Shown: positions 31,121 to 39,774 of the stretch, one piece after another
Layout of the letters: every line of letters begins with the position of its first letter
Numbering within the stretch: position 1 is the stretch's first letter
NCBI GenBank assembly: GCA_036559195.1
Contig: DATBTN010000009.1
Location: forward strand, 1-56,636
Source: Candidatus Baltobacteraceae bacterium
GTDB taxonomy: Bacteria; Vulcanimicrobiota; Vulcanimicrobiia; Vulcanimicrobiales; Vulcanimicrobiaceae
Direction: 5' to 3'
DNA: 56,636 nucleotides
The notes under the pieces: generated by a model
Databases searched by the model: none
Told to the model about the DNA's origin: nothing
Seen by the model: the letters and a program-made list of their open reading frames with translations, nothing else
Translations under genes and position numbers: made by a program

Positions 31121-31908
31121 CAGACGAGTTTCTTTTCTTTAAGGAAGTCGAAGATGATTTTCGCACCGGATGCGCCATCGTCCGCCGTGACGATTTGGCC
31201 CTTCGCGCGCGCCGCAGGAGCCGCGGCTTCGAGCAATTCGGTCTTCGCACCGCTCGCGCCGACTTTCCCGTCGAGCTCGAGCTCGCCGGCGGTCATGGCC
31301 ACGATGCTCTTTTTCTTCGCGCCCATGATGCCTTTGAGCGAGGGATAGCGCGGCTCGCCGACCGCCATCGTCACGCTGACGAGCGCCGGCAACGTAACGT
31401 TGACGACTTGATAGCCGCTGTCGGTCTCGCGCTGCGCTTTAAGCGCATCGCCGGTAATATCGAGGTGGCGCGCGTTGGTAACGCCGGGCACGCCGAGATA
31501 TTCGGCAAGCGCGCCGGGCACGCCGCCCGTGCTGCCGTCGTCGGCGAGGCCGCCGCAGATGACCAAATCGAATCCGATGTTCTTTAGCGCGGCCGCCATC
31601 GCAACGGCGGTTCCCCACACGTCGCTGCCTTCGAGAGCCGGATCGCTCAGCATGACCGCATCGTCGGCGCCCATGGCGAGCGCTTTGCGAACGATCTCCT
31701 TGCCGGTTTCGGGCACCATGCTAAAGACCGTGACGGTCGTATCGCCGCCGATCTTTTCTTTGAGTTGGAGCGCCGCTTCGAGAGCGTACTCGTCGTACGG
31801 ATTGAGAACCGTCTCGAGACCGGTGCGAACCAGCCGCTTCGTCGAGGGATCGATCCGTTTGGTCGCATTGGTATCGGGTACCAACTTCACGGTGACCACG
31901 ATCTTCAC
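31120..31908 (-). CDS. etfB: Electron transfer flavoprotein beta subunit
   Basis: 262 residues from GTG with a GGAGG RBS 11 bases upstream. Opening KIVVTVKLVPDTNATKRID, then the EAALQLKEK and AMGADDAVMLSD AMP-binding segments, VICGGLADDGSTGGVPG, and the signature LPALVSVTMAVGEPRYPSLK. A small hairpin (31939-31955, CCCGGC/GCCGGG) lies in its leader. First gene of the etfBA pair; no acyl-CoA dehydrogenase is adjacent. Confidence 0.96.
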   Translation of the reverse strand: MKIVVTVKLVPDTNATKRIDPSTKRLVRTGLETVLNPYDEYALEAALQLKEKIGGDTTVTVFSMVPETGKEIVRKALAMGADDAVMLSDPALEGSDVWGTAVAMAAALKNIGFDLVICGGLADDGSTGGVPGALAEYLGVPGVTNARHLDITGDALKAQRETDSGYQVVNVTLPALVSVTMAVGEPRYPSLKGIMGAKKKSIVAMTAGELELDGKVGASGAKTELLEAAAPAARAKGQIVTADDGASGAKIIFDFLKEKKLV

Positions 31909-32005
31909 GGGGAGAAAAGCCTCCTAAAACGCGCGAAACCCGGCTGAACGCCGGGAGGAACCCGGTTCCTTTGGAGCATCTCCCGTGTCGAACCTGCTTT
32001 TTGCG

Positions 32006-33088
32006 CTACCGTGCGGCCGGTTGGCGGCCCCGCCCGCGCTGATATTGGTTTGGCACGAACGGCTCGGCGCCGAGTTCGTCGGCCGCATCCCAGGTCCAGC
32101 GAGGATGGCGAATGAAGCCGCGCGCCAGTTCCACGCAATCCGCGCGCCCTTGCGAAACGATCGCTTCGGCCTGCGCCGGATCGGTGATCATACCGACGGC
32201 CATCGTCGGCACGCCGGTTCGCTCGCGAATCGTCTGCGCGAACGGCACCTGGTATCCGGGCTCGACCGCAATCTTTTGCAGCGGCGAGAGACCGCCGCCG
32301 CTGCAGTCGATGAAGTCGCAGCCGAGTTTTTTCAGTTCGAGCGCGAGCGCGACCGAATCATCGAGATCCCACCCGCCTTCCACGTAGTCGCTGGCCGAAA
32401 TGCGAACGCCCAACGGTTTGTGCGCCGGCCAGACGGCGCGCACGGCCGCGAAGAGTTCGAGCGGAAAGCGCATGCGGTTTTCGCGACTGCCACCGTACGC
32501 ATCGGTGCGCTGGTTCGAGAGTGGCGAAAGAAATTCGTGGGCGAGATAGCCGTGCGCGAAATGCAGTTCGATCGCATCGACGCCGATTCGCTCGGCGCGC
32601 TGCGCGGCCGCGACGAAGTCATCGCGGACTTTTTGCAGCCCGCGCGCGTCGAGTTCGCGCGGCACGTGCCAACCGTCGGTGTAGGCAAGCGCGCTCGGCG
32701 CGACCGGCTGCCACGCATCCGGCCCGTCGTAGCGGCCCCCGCCGTCCCACGGCGGCTGCGTGGAACCTTTGCGCCCCGCATGTGCGAGTTGCACGCCGAC
32801 GGCGCTGCGCGTCCATTCGTGTACGAAGCGCACCACTCGTTCGAGCGCGGCTTCGTTTGCGTCGCTGTAGAGCCCCAGACAATGCGGCGTGATCCGCCCT
32901 TCGGGACTCACGTGGGTCGCTTCCGTGAAGGCGAGTGCCGGTCCCGAGAGCGCGAACTGCCCGAGGTTCACGACGTGCCAGTCGCTAGCCGAACCATCGA
33001 TGGCCGAATACTGACACATCGGCGAAACGACGATCCGATTCGCCAATTCGAGCGAGCGAAACGCAATAGGTGAAAACAACGCACTCAT
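32006..33088 (-). CDS. NADH:flavin oxidoreductase, old yellow enzyme family (YqjM-like)
   Basis: 360 residues from ATG 33088 (GGAG seven bases before). The FMN barrel starts LFSPIAFRSLELANRIVVSP with the YqjM-type MCQYSA (a regulatory Cys in the thermophilic-like class). The substrate pair appears in VQLAHAGRKGS and ELHFAHGYLAHEFLSP; the phosphate site is AVGMITDPAQAE and ARGFIRHP. It reduces activated alkenes, quinones or peroxides with NAD(P)H. It stands alone, upstream of etfB in the same direction. Confidence 0.92.
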   Translation of the reverse strand: MSALFSPIAFRSLELANRIVVSPMCQYSAIDGSASDWHVVNLGQFALSGPALAFTEATHVSPEGRITPHCLGLYSDANEAALERVVRFVHEWTRSAVGVQLAHAGRKGSTQPPWDGGGRYDGPDAWQPVAPSALAYTDGWHVPRELDARGLQKVRDDFVAAAQRAERIGVDAIELHFAHGYLAHEFLSPLSNQRTDAYGGSRENRMRFPLELFAAVRAVWPAHKPLGVRISASDYVEGGWDLDDSVALALELKKLGCDFIDCSGGGLSPLQKIAVEPGYQVPFAQTIRERTGVPTMAVGMITDPAQAEAIVSQGRADCVELARGFIRHPRWTWDAADELGAEPFVPNQYQRGRGRQPAAR

Positions 33089-33138
33089 AACGCCGCTCCA
33101 AACCCGCAACCCCGCCCCCAAGTTGCACCCGCCCATAG

Positions 33139-33194
33139 TTCGACAAGCCCGCCATGACCGTTTTTTTTTGTCATCCTGAGCCTGTCGAAGGACT
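33139..33194. repeat. Single REP-like palindrome
   Basis: TTCGACAAG...CATGAC and, after nine Ts, GTCATCCTGAGCCTGTCGAA form the arms. The same element is in the tandem array at 17426. It fills the short gap between the flavoprotein and the small acidic-protein gene. Confidence 0.85.
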
Positions 33195-33203
33195 GACTAC
33201 GGG

Positions 33204-33368
33204 CTAGACGTGTTCGTCGGGGTCGGCTTCGTGGGCGTCGCGCTGGTCGTCTTGGTTAGGATTGAGGTCGGTGTCGCCGTAGACGGCTTGCGCGCGTTCG
33301 ATCGCTTCCCGATCGAGTTCCGGGATATCGGCATCCGCCGGGTCGTTGGGTTGAATCTCGCGTTTCAC
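33204..33368 (-). CDS. Small acidic disordered protein
   Basis: 54 residues from GTG 33368, with an excellent RBS (GGAGGAACGAAC) and a GTGA overlap with the HAD stop. It reads MKREIQPNDPADADIPELD and ends in a run rich in Asp, Asn and Gln (TDLNPNQDDQ, HEADPDEHV). No domain; a disordered acidic peptide. Together with the other tiny acidic gene upstream of the HAD gene it forms a three-gene unit. Confidence 0.65.
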   Translation of the reverse strand: MKREIQPNDPADADIPELDREAIERAQAVYGDTDLNPNQDDQRDAHEADPDEHV

Positions 33369-34039
33369 GTTCGTTCCTCCTCGCGCACGCCAACCTCGTC
33401 GAGATGGCGGCGCAGATCGTCCGGGTCGGCGTAGACGCGATATGCGCCCGCCTGCTCGAGTTCGGTCGCTCCATAGCCGCCGGCCAGGATGCCGATACTC
33501 AAAAAATGCGCGCGACGCGCGGCCAGCATATCCCAAACGCTGTCGCCCACGGCCATCGCATCCGAGGAATCGACGCCGAGCTTCTGCGCCGCGGTCAAAA
33601 AGACGTCGGGGTCGGGTTTGGCTCGGTCGACGTCGTCGCGCGTCGTCACGGGTACGTTCGGCGGAACGCCAAGCAGTTCGAACATCGGCGCGGCGTCAGC
33701 CGCGGCGGCGCTCGTTGCGATCGTCCATTTCACATTGAGATCGCTAAGCTCGCGCAACAGCTCGCGCGCGCCCGGCAGCGGCCGAATCGATGGAAGCAGG
33801 CTCTGAAACTCCTCGGCATGCCGCCGCTTCAAACGTTCCGTCGTGTCGGGGTCGATTTCGCGCCCCAGTTCGCGCATCAGCGCACGGACGAGCGGTCCGC
33901 CGCTCATACCGATCCGCCGATGAATGCGCCAGACGGAGAGTTGGAGATCGCACTCGGTCAACGCCGTATTCCACGCCCGGACGTGCTGATAGACGCTGTC
34001 GACCAGCGTGCCGTCGAGATCGAAGATGAATGCCGGCAT
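33365..34039 (-). CDS. HAD-superfamily phosphatase (phosphoglycolate-phosphatase-like)
   Basis: 224 residues. HAD motif I FDLDGTLVDS is at residues 5-14, motif II TIATSAAAAD, motif III Lys in DRAKPDPDVFL and motif IV GDSVWDMLAA. A helical cap domain occupies about 16-85, as in Gph or beta-phosphoglucomutase. Substrate unknown. It is flanked on both sides, with 5-base spacing and 4-base overlap, by tiny acidic protein genes. Confidence 0.9.
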   Translation of the reverse strand: MPAFIFDLDGTLVDSVYQHVRAWNTALTECDLQLSVWRIHRRIGMSGGPLVRALMRELGREIDPDTTERLKRRHAEEFQSLLPSIRPLPGARELLRELSDLNVKWTIATSAAAADAAPMFELLGVPPNVPVTTRDDVDRAKPDPDVFLTAAQKLGVDSSDAMAVGDSVWDMLAARRAHFLSIGILAGGYGATELEQAGAYRVYADPDDLRRHLDEVGVREEERT

Positions 34040-34044
34040 CTCCC

Positions 34045-34224
34045 TTAGGGTTTTTTCTTTTCGTTCTCACCGAACGTGTCGTCGCTGTTGTCGGCATCGT
34101 CTTGCTGGGAGTCGACTTGATCGCCGTCGAGATTCAGGTCGTGCGAGGCTTCCTCGCGCTTCGCCGGCGACGCGCCCTCGTTGTCGGTAAACGTGTCTTG
34201 AAACACATCCTTACGTTCGTTCAT
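34045..34224 (-). CDS. Small highly charged disordered protein
   Basis: 59 residues from ATG 34224: MNERKDVFQDTFTDNEGASP, a KREEASHD patch, then a run of Asp/Gln/Ser (DGDQVDSQQDDADNSDD) and a Lys-rich end. No fold is expected. It is the first gene of a three-gene unit with the HAD phosphatase and a second small acidic gene. No strong RBS, so confidence is moderate. Confidence 0.55.
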   Translation of the reverse strand: MNERKDVFQDTFTDNEGASPAKREEASHDLNLDGDQVDSQQDDADNSDDTFGENEKKKP

Positions 34225-34346
34225 GCATTTGTTGTACCCCGAAACGTCGCCGAAAAGATACTCGTGGGTCCAAAGTCGAAGCAGGGCGTATCCCGCCTCA
34301 CAGCCCTGGGCCATGGGCGGCCGCACCGCTTTTCATCGAGGTATGC

Positions 34347-36233
34347 ATGAAGCGTTTCTTCTTTTCATTGTGCCTGGCGCTGGGAGCGGCCGGACTCGCT
34401 ACCGGCCCCGGATTGGCCGCGGGCGCCGCATCGGCGCCATCGCTGGCGACGGCGGCCGCACCGATGACCGTCGTACTCGATGCCCGCCTCGCGCCCCGCG
34501 GACTAATGCGGTCGCACCTGACGATTCCCGCGAAGCCGGGGCCTTTTACGATCGTCTACCCGAAGTGGATTCCGGGCGAACACGGCCCGACCGGACCCCT
34601 TAACGATCTCGTCGCGCTGCGCGTCGCCGGCGGCGGCCACGCCATCGCCTGGAGTCGCGACAAGGTTGATATGTACGCGTTCCACGTCGAGGTTCCGCAA
34701 GGCGTCTCCACGCTCGATGTCGATTTCGACGTCGCGCTCAACGCCCCGGGCGACACGATGGCGACCAAGAACATCGCCATCGTCAACTGGAATCGCGACC
34801 TGCTCTACCAAGCAGAAACGAACTCGCACGAAGTCTTCGTCAAGCCCAGCATCATCTTGCCGCACGGCTGGAGTTACGGCACGGCGTTGCCGCAGGCCAA
34901 ACAATCCGGCGATCGCATCGACTTCGGCGAAGTGCCGCTCAACATGCTCGTCGATTCACCCCTCGACATGGGCCGCTTCTACAAACACGTCAAGCTCTGG
35001 CAGCAAGGCGACGCCGTCGACATGCTCGATCTCTTCGCGGACAAACCGCAAGATCTCGACATCGCACCGAAAGTCCTCGCCGAATACAAACGTATGCCGT
35101 TCGAAGCCTTCGCGCTCTACGGCGGCCGCCACTGGAACGTCTACCATTCGCTGATCACGCTCAGCGATGCGATCGGCTTTCAAGGCATCGAACATCATCA
35201 AAGCAGCGACGATCGCGCGCCCGACGATTTCCTGACGAATCCGACCGAAGCGCTCGAAGGCGGCGATCTCGCAACCCACGAGTTCTCCCACTCCTGGAAC
35301 GGAAAATACCGCCGCCCCGACGATCTCACCACGCCGAACTTCCAGGTGCCGATGCAGACCGATCTGCTGTGGGTGTACGAGGGCATGAATCAGTATCTCG
35401 GCGACCTGCTCTCGTTTCGCACCGGCATTCGCGACGCCAAAACCTATCCCGAATTCCTCGCGAACATTTACGCCGCGATGGATACCGAACCGGGACGCCG
35501 CACGACTCCGCTCATCGACACGACCACCGCCGCGCCGTACCTCTACCAAGCGCGCGGTGCGTATTCGTCGCTGCGCCGCACGGCCGGCGACTTCTATACC
35601 GAAGGCGAGCTGATTTGGCTCGACGCCGACACGATCATTCGCGAAGGAACGGGCGGCAAAAAATCGCTCGACGATTTCCTGCATTTGTACGCCGGCGGCA
35701 CGACGGGCCCGATCACCGTCACCTACACGCGCGCCGACGTGGAGCACCTGCTCGGCGAGGTCTATCCCTACGATTGGCACGGATTCTTCGAACGGTACGT
35801 CTATCAGATCTCCGAACATCCGCCGACCGACATGATCGCACGTTCCGGTTACGAATTAGTCTACACCGACAAGGCGAACGCATTTATTGCGGCGGGTCAT
35901 GGGATCAACGACTGGTACTCGCTCGGAATCACCATCGCGAAAGACGGCGCCGTGCGCGACGTGCGCGAGGGATCGCCTGCGTGGAACGCCGGCATGGCGC
36001 CCGGCATGAAAATCGCGGCGGTTAACGAGCAAGAGTGGTCGCCCGACGCTCTCGAGTACGCCATAAAGACGGCACAACATGCGAAGAGCGCGATCGACGT
36101 GCTCGCCGACAACGACGGCTTCTTCGGCACCTACCGCATCGACTATCACGGCGGCCTCAAATACCCGCACCTCATTCGCGTCAAGTCCAAGCCGGATATG
36201 CTCGCGAAAATCATGGCCCCGCACGCCCGCTAG
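34347..36233 (+). CDS. Secreted M61-family (glycyl) aminopeptidase with PDZ domain
   Basis: 628 residues with a signal peptide (MKRFFFSLCLALGAAGLATG). An N-terminal beta domain (about 40-220) leads to the metallopeptidase domain with HEFSH (H311, E312, H315) in ATHEFSHSWNGKYRRP and the downstream Glu in VYEGMNQYLGDLL. A PDZ-like domain (about 530-620, SPAWNAGMAPGMKIAAVNE) closes the protein. This matches Sphingomonas-type glycyl aminopeptidase. Cleaves N-terminal residues from peptides in the periplasm. The hairpin at 36219 overlaps its stop codon. Confidence 0.93.
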   Translation: MKRFFFSLCLALGAAGLATGPGLAAGAASAPSLATAAAPMTVVLDARLAPRGLMRSHLTIPAKPGPFTIVYPKWIPGEHGPTGPLNDLVALRVAGGGHAIAWSRDKVDMYAFHVEVPQGVSTLDVDFDVALNAPGDTMATKNIAIVNWNRDLLYQAETNSHEVFVKPSIILPHGWSYGTALPQAKQSGDRIDFGEVPLNMLVDSPLDMGRFYKHVKLWQQGDAVDMLDLFADKPQDLDIAPKVLAEYKRMPFEAFALYGGRHWNVYHSLITLSDAIGFQGIEHHQSSDDRAPDDFLTNPTEALEGGDLATHEFSHSWNGKYRRPDDLTTPNFQVPMQTDLLWVYEGMNQYLGDLLSFRTGIRDAKTYPEFLANIYAAMDTEPGRRTTPLIDTTTAAPYLYQARGAYSSLRRTAGDFYTEGELIWLDADTIIREGTGGKKSLDDFLHLYAGGTTGPITVTYTRADVEHLLGEVYPYDWHGFFERYVYQISEHPPTDMIARSGYELVYTDKANAFIAAGHGINDWYSLGITIAKDGAVRDVREGSPAWNAGMAPGMKIAAVNEQEWSPDALEYAIKTAQHAKSAIDVLADNDGFFGTYRIDYHGGLKYPHLIRVKSKPDMLAKIMAPHAR

Positions 36234-36242
36234 GGCGTGCGG
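36219..36242 (+). terminator. Hairpin over the M61 stop codon
   Basis: CCGCACGCCC pairs perfectly with GGGCGTGCGG around a four-base loop that contains the stop codon TAG. It has no T-tract, so it may act mainly as a 3'-end stabiliser. Confidence 0.6.
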
Positions 36243-36279
36243 TCTAGCATGACCGCAATAGCCGACGCTCGATAACGTT

Positions 36280-36363
36280 TGGGATGACCGGGGGTCGAAC
36301 CCGGATGCCCTTTCGGGCGACAGATTTTAAGTCTGTTGTGTCTGCCGATTCCACCATCATCCC
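36280..36363 (-). tRNA. tRNA-Leu (anticodon TAA)
   Basis: On the minus strand the acceptor GGGATGA pairs with TCATCCC; the anticodon arm CAGACTTAAAATCTG displays TAA. A long variable arm (TCGCCCGAAAGGGCA) marks a class II tRNA such as leucine. T-arm GGGTTCGACCCCC. The discriminator is A and no CCA is encoded, unlike the tRNA-Asn and tRNA-fMet genes of this window. Confidence 0.95.
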
Positions 36364-36409
36364 GCTCGGGCAGGCCAAGGCTAGGTTAGCGCGCCAGGGG
36401 GTGCATTAC

Positions 36410-36429
36410 TGCCGAGCGTTCGCTCGGCA
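36410..36429. other. Hairpin upstream of the STAS gene
   Basis: TGCCGAGCG pairs with CGCTCGGCA across two bases, followed by an AT-rich stretch TTCAAAATATT. It lies between tRNA-Leu and the GAAAGG element; function not clear. Confidence 0.45.
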
Positions 36430-36459
36430 TTCAAAATATTGGATAAGAGGGCGCGGCAC

Positions 36460-36485
36460 GAAAGGTCTATCCTTTGGCCGAACCT
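36460..36485 (+). promoter_or_regulatory. GAAAGG-nn-TATCCTTT-n-GCCGA element, copy 2
   Basis: GAAAGGTCTATCCTTTGGCC followed by GAACCTA stands 16 bases before the STAS start codon. Compared with copy 1 at 10526, 19 of the first 22 positions are identical, and the three differences lie exactly at the spacer positions. The arms AAAGG and CCTTT are complementary. Confidence 0.6.
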
Positions 36486-36500
36486 AAGCCTATAGGACAC

Positions 36501-36812
36501 ATGACCGACAATACCACCGAACGGGTGATGAAGATCGATCTCTACGGGGAGTTCGATCTTTCGCGCCGCGACGAGCTGACCGCGGCACTCGAGCCCGCCG
36601 CCACGGCCGACCTCGCGCAGTTGCACTTCATCGACACGACCTATATGGACTCGACGGCGCTCGGTTGTCTGATCCGTCTTCGCAAGAAAATGCGCGATCA
36701 CAACCCGCAAAGCCATATCCGCATCATCGCCCCCAGCCCGCAGATGCGCAAGCTCTTCGACATCGCCGGCCTTCTCGAGATCTTCGAGATCGACGTGGAC
36801 CGCGCGGGCTAG
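36501..36812 (+). CDS. STAS-domain anti-sigma-factor antagonist
   Basis: 103 residues from ATG 36501. The STAS fold is shown by MKIDLYGEFDLSRRDEL, the phosphorylatable serine region YMDSTALGCLIRLRKK and the SPQMRKLFDIAGLLEIFEI helix, close to SpoIIAA/RsbV. Such proteins release a partner sigma factor from its anti-sigma kinase when unphosphorylated. No anti-sigma kinase or phosphatase gene is adjacent, so its partners are elsewhere. The gene follows copy 2 of the GAAAGG element closely, so it could itself be controlled by an alternative sigma factor. Confidence 0.9.
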   Translation: MTDNTTERVMKIDLYGEFDLSRRDELTAALEPAATADLAQLHFIDTTYMDSTALGCLIRLRKKMRDHNPQSHIRIIAPSPQMRKLFDIAGLLEIFEIDVDRAG

Positions 36813-36824
36813 AGGCCGCCCGAC

Positions 36825-37073
36825 CTATTGCCGGTAGTGCTCGACCGTATCGGCCGAGCGAATTTGCGCTGCCGCCGGATCTTGTCCCGCATCGCGGCGC
36901 GCGCGTCGCTGGCGTAAGAGGTCCCAATACCGGTCGAGGGCGACGTTTACTTCATCCAAGCGCGTGCGGTCGGCCAAGGGCAGCGAACCGGCTTCGGCCC
37001 GTTCGAGCAAACGATGCTCCTCGGCGACCAGCTCCTCGATATGGCTGTGAATGTCGGCGTCTTTCATACTCAC
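36825..37073 (-). CDS. DUF2630 family small protein
   Basis: 82 residues (GTG 37073; ATG 37067 is an alternative). It contains DIHSHIEELVAEEHRLLERA and VALDRYWDLLRQRRARRDAG, the hallmarks of DUF2630, an all-helical protein found mostly in Actinobacteria, with no known function. It directly abuts the stop of the next upstream gene. Confidence 0.85.
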   Translation of the reverse strand: MSMKDADIHSHIEELVAEEHRLLERAEAGSLPLADRTRLDEVNVALDRYWDLLRQRRARRDAGQDPAAAQIRSADTVEHYRQ

Positions 37074-37598
37074 TTATTCCCCGGGTTTGGGCGGCGAAAT
37101 CTGCAGGAGACCGAGCACCTCCTTGAGCCGGTCCGCATACGCCTCGTGGCCGGCGCGAGTGAATTCTTCGCGCAACTGACGCAATTCATCGATCGCGCGT
37201 CCCACATTGGGGCGGTTCATCTCACGAAACATCTCGCGCGCTCGATTGAAGCGCTGCTCGTCGTCGTCCTCGCGGCCGCCGCGGCGCTCGAACGAAGGTA
37301 AGTCTTCGGAGTGCCCGAGCACGATATCGGCGACGATTTCGATGATCGCATCGGAGTGCGCGCGCGCGATGGTCGCGGCGAGATCGACGTACCGATCCTC
37401 GCGATCGCGCGCCGAGATGGCGATGAGATTCGCCTCGACGCAGAGCTCGACGAGCCCGCTCACCAGCGGTACGGCGTCGGCCGCGGCATCGAGATAGGCC
37501 TCGTAGACCTCGTCCTCGTCCTCGTCGGCGGCTTCGAGATAATCGTTCCAGGCGCGCCGCGCTTCGAGCACGGAGCGATACACGTCACCTTCGGACAT
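37074..37598 (-). CDS. Acidic cytoplasmic protein, unknown function
   Basis: 174 residues from ATG 37598 (MSEGDVYRSVLEARRAWND). Mostly helical and strongly acidic (AADEDEDEVYEAYLDAA; RREDDDEQRF region), no signal or membrane segment. Ends with a helical segment YADRLKEVLGLLQISPPKP. I do not recognise it. Its stop touches the DUF2630 start, so the two are co-translated. Confidence 0.7.
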   Translation of the reverse strand: MSEGDVYRSVLEARRAWNDYLEAADEDEDEVYEAYLDAAADAVPLVSGLVELCVEANLIAISARDREDRYVDLAATIARAHSDAIIEIVADIVLGHSEDLPSFERRGGREDDDEQRFNRAREMFREMNRPNVGRAIDELRQLREEFTRAGHEAYADRLKEVLGLLQISPPKPGE

Positions 37599-37656
37599 GC
37601 CGCCATCTTCCGTCCCCACGGAGCGTGTCCTTGAGGATTGGGCGAAGCCGATTCCT

Positions 37657-39744
37657 CTAGAGCTTTTTCAAGAGCCAATCCGCCGAGCGGCTGTAGAGTT
37701 CAAGCATGTGCGCGTAGACGAGATTCTCGTGCGTTTCGTTGGGGAAGACCAGCTCTCGAACGTCGACGCCTTTGGCGCGCAGGCGCGTTGCCAAATCGAC
37801 GCCTTGCGAGAACGCGACGTTGCGATCGTCGTCGCCTTGCGAGAGAAAGACGGGCGAACGCCACGTGTCGATCGCGGCGACCGGCGATGCGTCGTAGGCG
37901 ACCTTGCGCTGCTGCGGCGTCCCCTGCTTCGATCCGTAATCGTGATCGAGCAGCGTGGCCCAGTTATGAACGCCGGCCATGTCCACGCCGGCTTTGAAAA
38001 TATCCGAATTGCGTGCGAGCCCGAGCGCGGTCAAATAGCCGCCGTACGATAACCCATAGATCCCCAGCCGCTTCGCATCGACGTCGCTGCGCGCTTGCAA
38101 GTACTTCGCGCCGGCGAGTACGTCTTGATACTCGCTCCCTCCCAGATAGCCGTAGTTCTTCGCCTCGCGAAAGTCATGGCCGTACATGATTCCGCTGCGA
38201 TAATTGATCGAGAGGACGACGCATCCGTGGTTGGTGTAGTATTGGTTCGATTCGTAGAGATTCGTGTAGGCTTCCATGTAATGAAATCCGGGCAGCATCT
38301 GGCGTTGCGATCCGCCATGATCGAAGATGATCGCGCAGTGCGTGCCGGCGTCGGGATTCGGGACGAAGAGCTGCGCGTGCAGCAGCAATCCGTCGATGGA
38401 GTGAAACGTAACGAGCTGCGGCTCGACGACGGCCCTCGCCGGGAACGATCGAGGCACCTCTGGGCCGCCGGCCGCAGCGACGCTTCCACTCGCGCCGCGC
38501 ACGAACACCGCGGGCGGATGCGAGTAATCGGCGTCGACGAACGCGAGCGCTCCCCCCGCCATGGGGCTCGGTTGCCACTGGCTGTGCGGACCGTGCGTGA
38601 GTTGCACGGGCGCACCGCCCGCGAAGGGGACGCTCGCGATGTGCCGGCGATCGATATCGCCGATGTTGGTCGTGTAGACCAGGCGCGCGCCGTCGAGCGT
38701 TTGGGTTACGGTCTCCGTCTCGCCGTCGCCGGGCGTGAGCAAACGCGCGGCGCCGCCGGTCGCACGGATTGCGTAGAGATGGCGCCAGCCGTCTTTTTCC
38801 CACGGAAACGCGATGTAGCCGTTTTTCGACCAAAAGAGTTGGCTGCGGCTGTCGGTTTCGTAATAGACCGATCCCATCCCGGCGTCGGCGGTAAAGAGTT
38901 GATGCCCGGTTCCGGTCGCCGCATCGGCGACCCAAATGGACCACGGCGCTTCAATCGTCGGATCGGCGTAGGCCGAAAAATCCTCGCGTAGACCCGGTTG
39001 GCGCACGAAGGCAACCTGCGCGCCGTCGGGCGACCACACCGCATAACTGTCGTTTGCGAAATTCGGCGCCGCGTACGTCAAGGTCGTGCGCGCGAGCGAA
39101 TAGATAACGACGTATCCGTGATTGCCGCGACTATCGGTAAAGGCGATGCGGCGGCCGTCGGGCGACCAGCGCGGATCGCCCAGGTCCCCTCGAATCGTAA
39201 AGAGCCGCTTCGCCTTGCCGATCGAAACGGCGCCTCGCGTGGCGCGAAGCGCGGCGATCATCGGTTGTCCCCGCAACAGCCACACGATGCTCGCACCGCT
39301 TGGCGAGATCGCGGGCGAGTCGCCCTCACCCACGCGAACCGGCTTACCGCCCGTCGCGGCGATGACCCACACGTTCTGTCGCGGCGGATCGGGAAGATTG
39401 CGCGGATTCGGATACTCGGCCCGATCGTTGCTGCCCCCGCCCCGCACGTACGCCACGGCGTTCTCGTTGGGAGCGATCCGCGGTTGGGAAAGGTCCTGGC
39501 CGTCGTCCCGCGTGTAGTCGGTTAAGCGCCGCGCGCGTCCGCCGCGATCAAGGTAGAGATTGCGCCGTCCGCGTTCGTCGGCCGTGAAAACGAGCATGGT
39601 TCCAGCCGGTGACGCGGTGACGTCGTCGACGAAGGGTGCCGATAAAATGTCATCCATCGAAAACGGCGCGGCGGCAAGCGCGGGAGCGGCAGCCAACGCG
39701 AGAAGCACCGCGAGCATAGGCGCGCGCAACGCGATCCGAAGCAT
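37657..39744 (-). CDS. Secreted S9-family prolyl oligopeptidase / acylaminoacyl-peptidase-like
   Basis: 695 residues from ATG 39744 with a perfect GGAGG. Signal peptide MLRIALRAPMLAVLLALAAA. A seven-bladed beta-propeller with WD40-like/TolB motifs (DPRWSPDGRRIAFTD, YAVWSPDGAQVAFV) covers about 40-420. The alpha/beta hydrolase holds the nucleophile Ser566 in GLSYGGYLTALG, acid in SQGDDDRNV and His in NETHENLVY. It removes oligopeptides or acyl-amino acids in the periplasm. Monocistronic. Confidence 0.93.
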   Translation of the reverse strand: MLRIALRAPMLAVLLALAAAPALAAAPFSMDDILSAPFVDDVTASPAGTMLVFTADERGRRNLYLDRGGRARRLTDYTRDDGQDLSQPRIAPNENAVAYVRGGGSNDRAEYPNPRNLPDPPRQNVWVIAATGGKPVRVGEGDSPAISPSGASIVWLLRGQPMIAALRATRGAVSIGKAKRLFTIRGDLGDPRWSPDGRRIAFTDSRGNHGYVVIYSLARTTLTYAAPNFANDSYAVWSPDGAQVAFVRQPGLREDFSAYADPTIEAPWSIWVADAATGTGHQLFTADAGMGSVYYETDSRSQLFWSKNGYIAFPWEKDGWRHLYAIRATGGAARLLTPGDGETETVTQTLDGARLVYTTNIGDIDRRHIASVPFAGGAPVQLTHGPHSQWQPSPMAGGALAFVDADYSHPPAVFVRGASGSVAAAGGPEVPRSFPARAVVEPQLVTFHSIDGLLLHAQLFVPNPDAGTHCAIIFDHGGSQRQMLPGFHYMEAYTNLYESNQYYTNHGCVVLSINYRSGIMYGHDFREAKNYGYLGGSEYQDVLAGAKYLQARSDVDAKRLGIYGLSYGGYLTALGLARNSDIFKAGVDMAGVHNWATLLDHDYGSKQGTPQQRKVAYDASPVAAIDTWRSPVFLSQGDDDRNVAFSQGVDLATRLRAKGVDVRELVFPNETHENLVYAHMLELYSRSADWLLKKL

Positions 39745-39774
39745 TCTTACCTCCACGACGAGAATTACAGGCAG

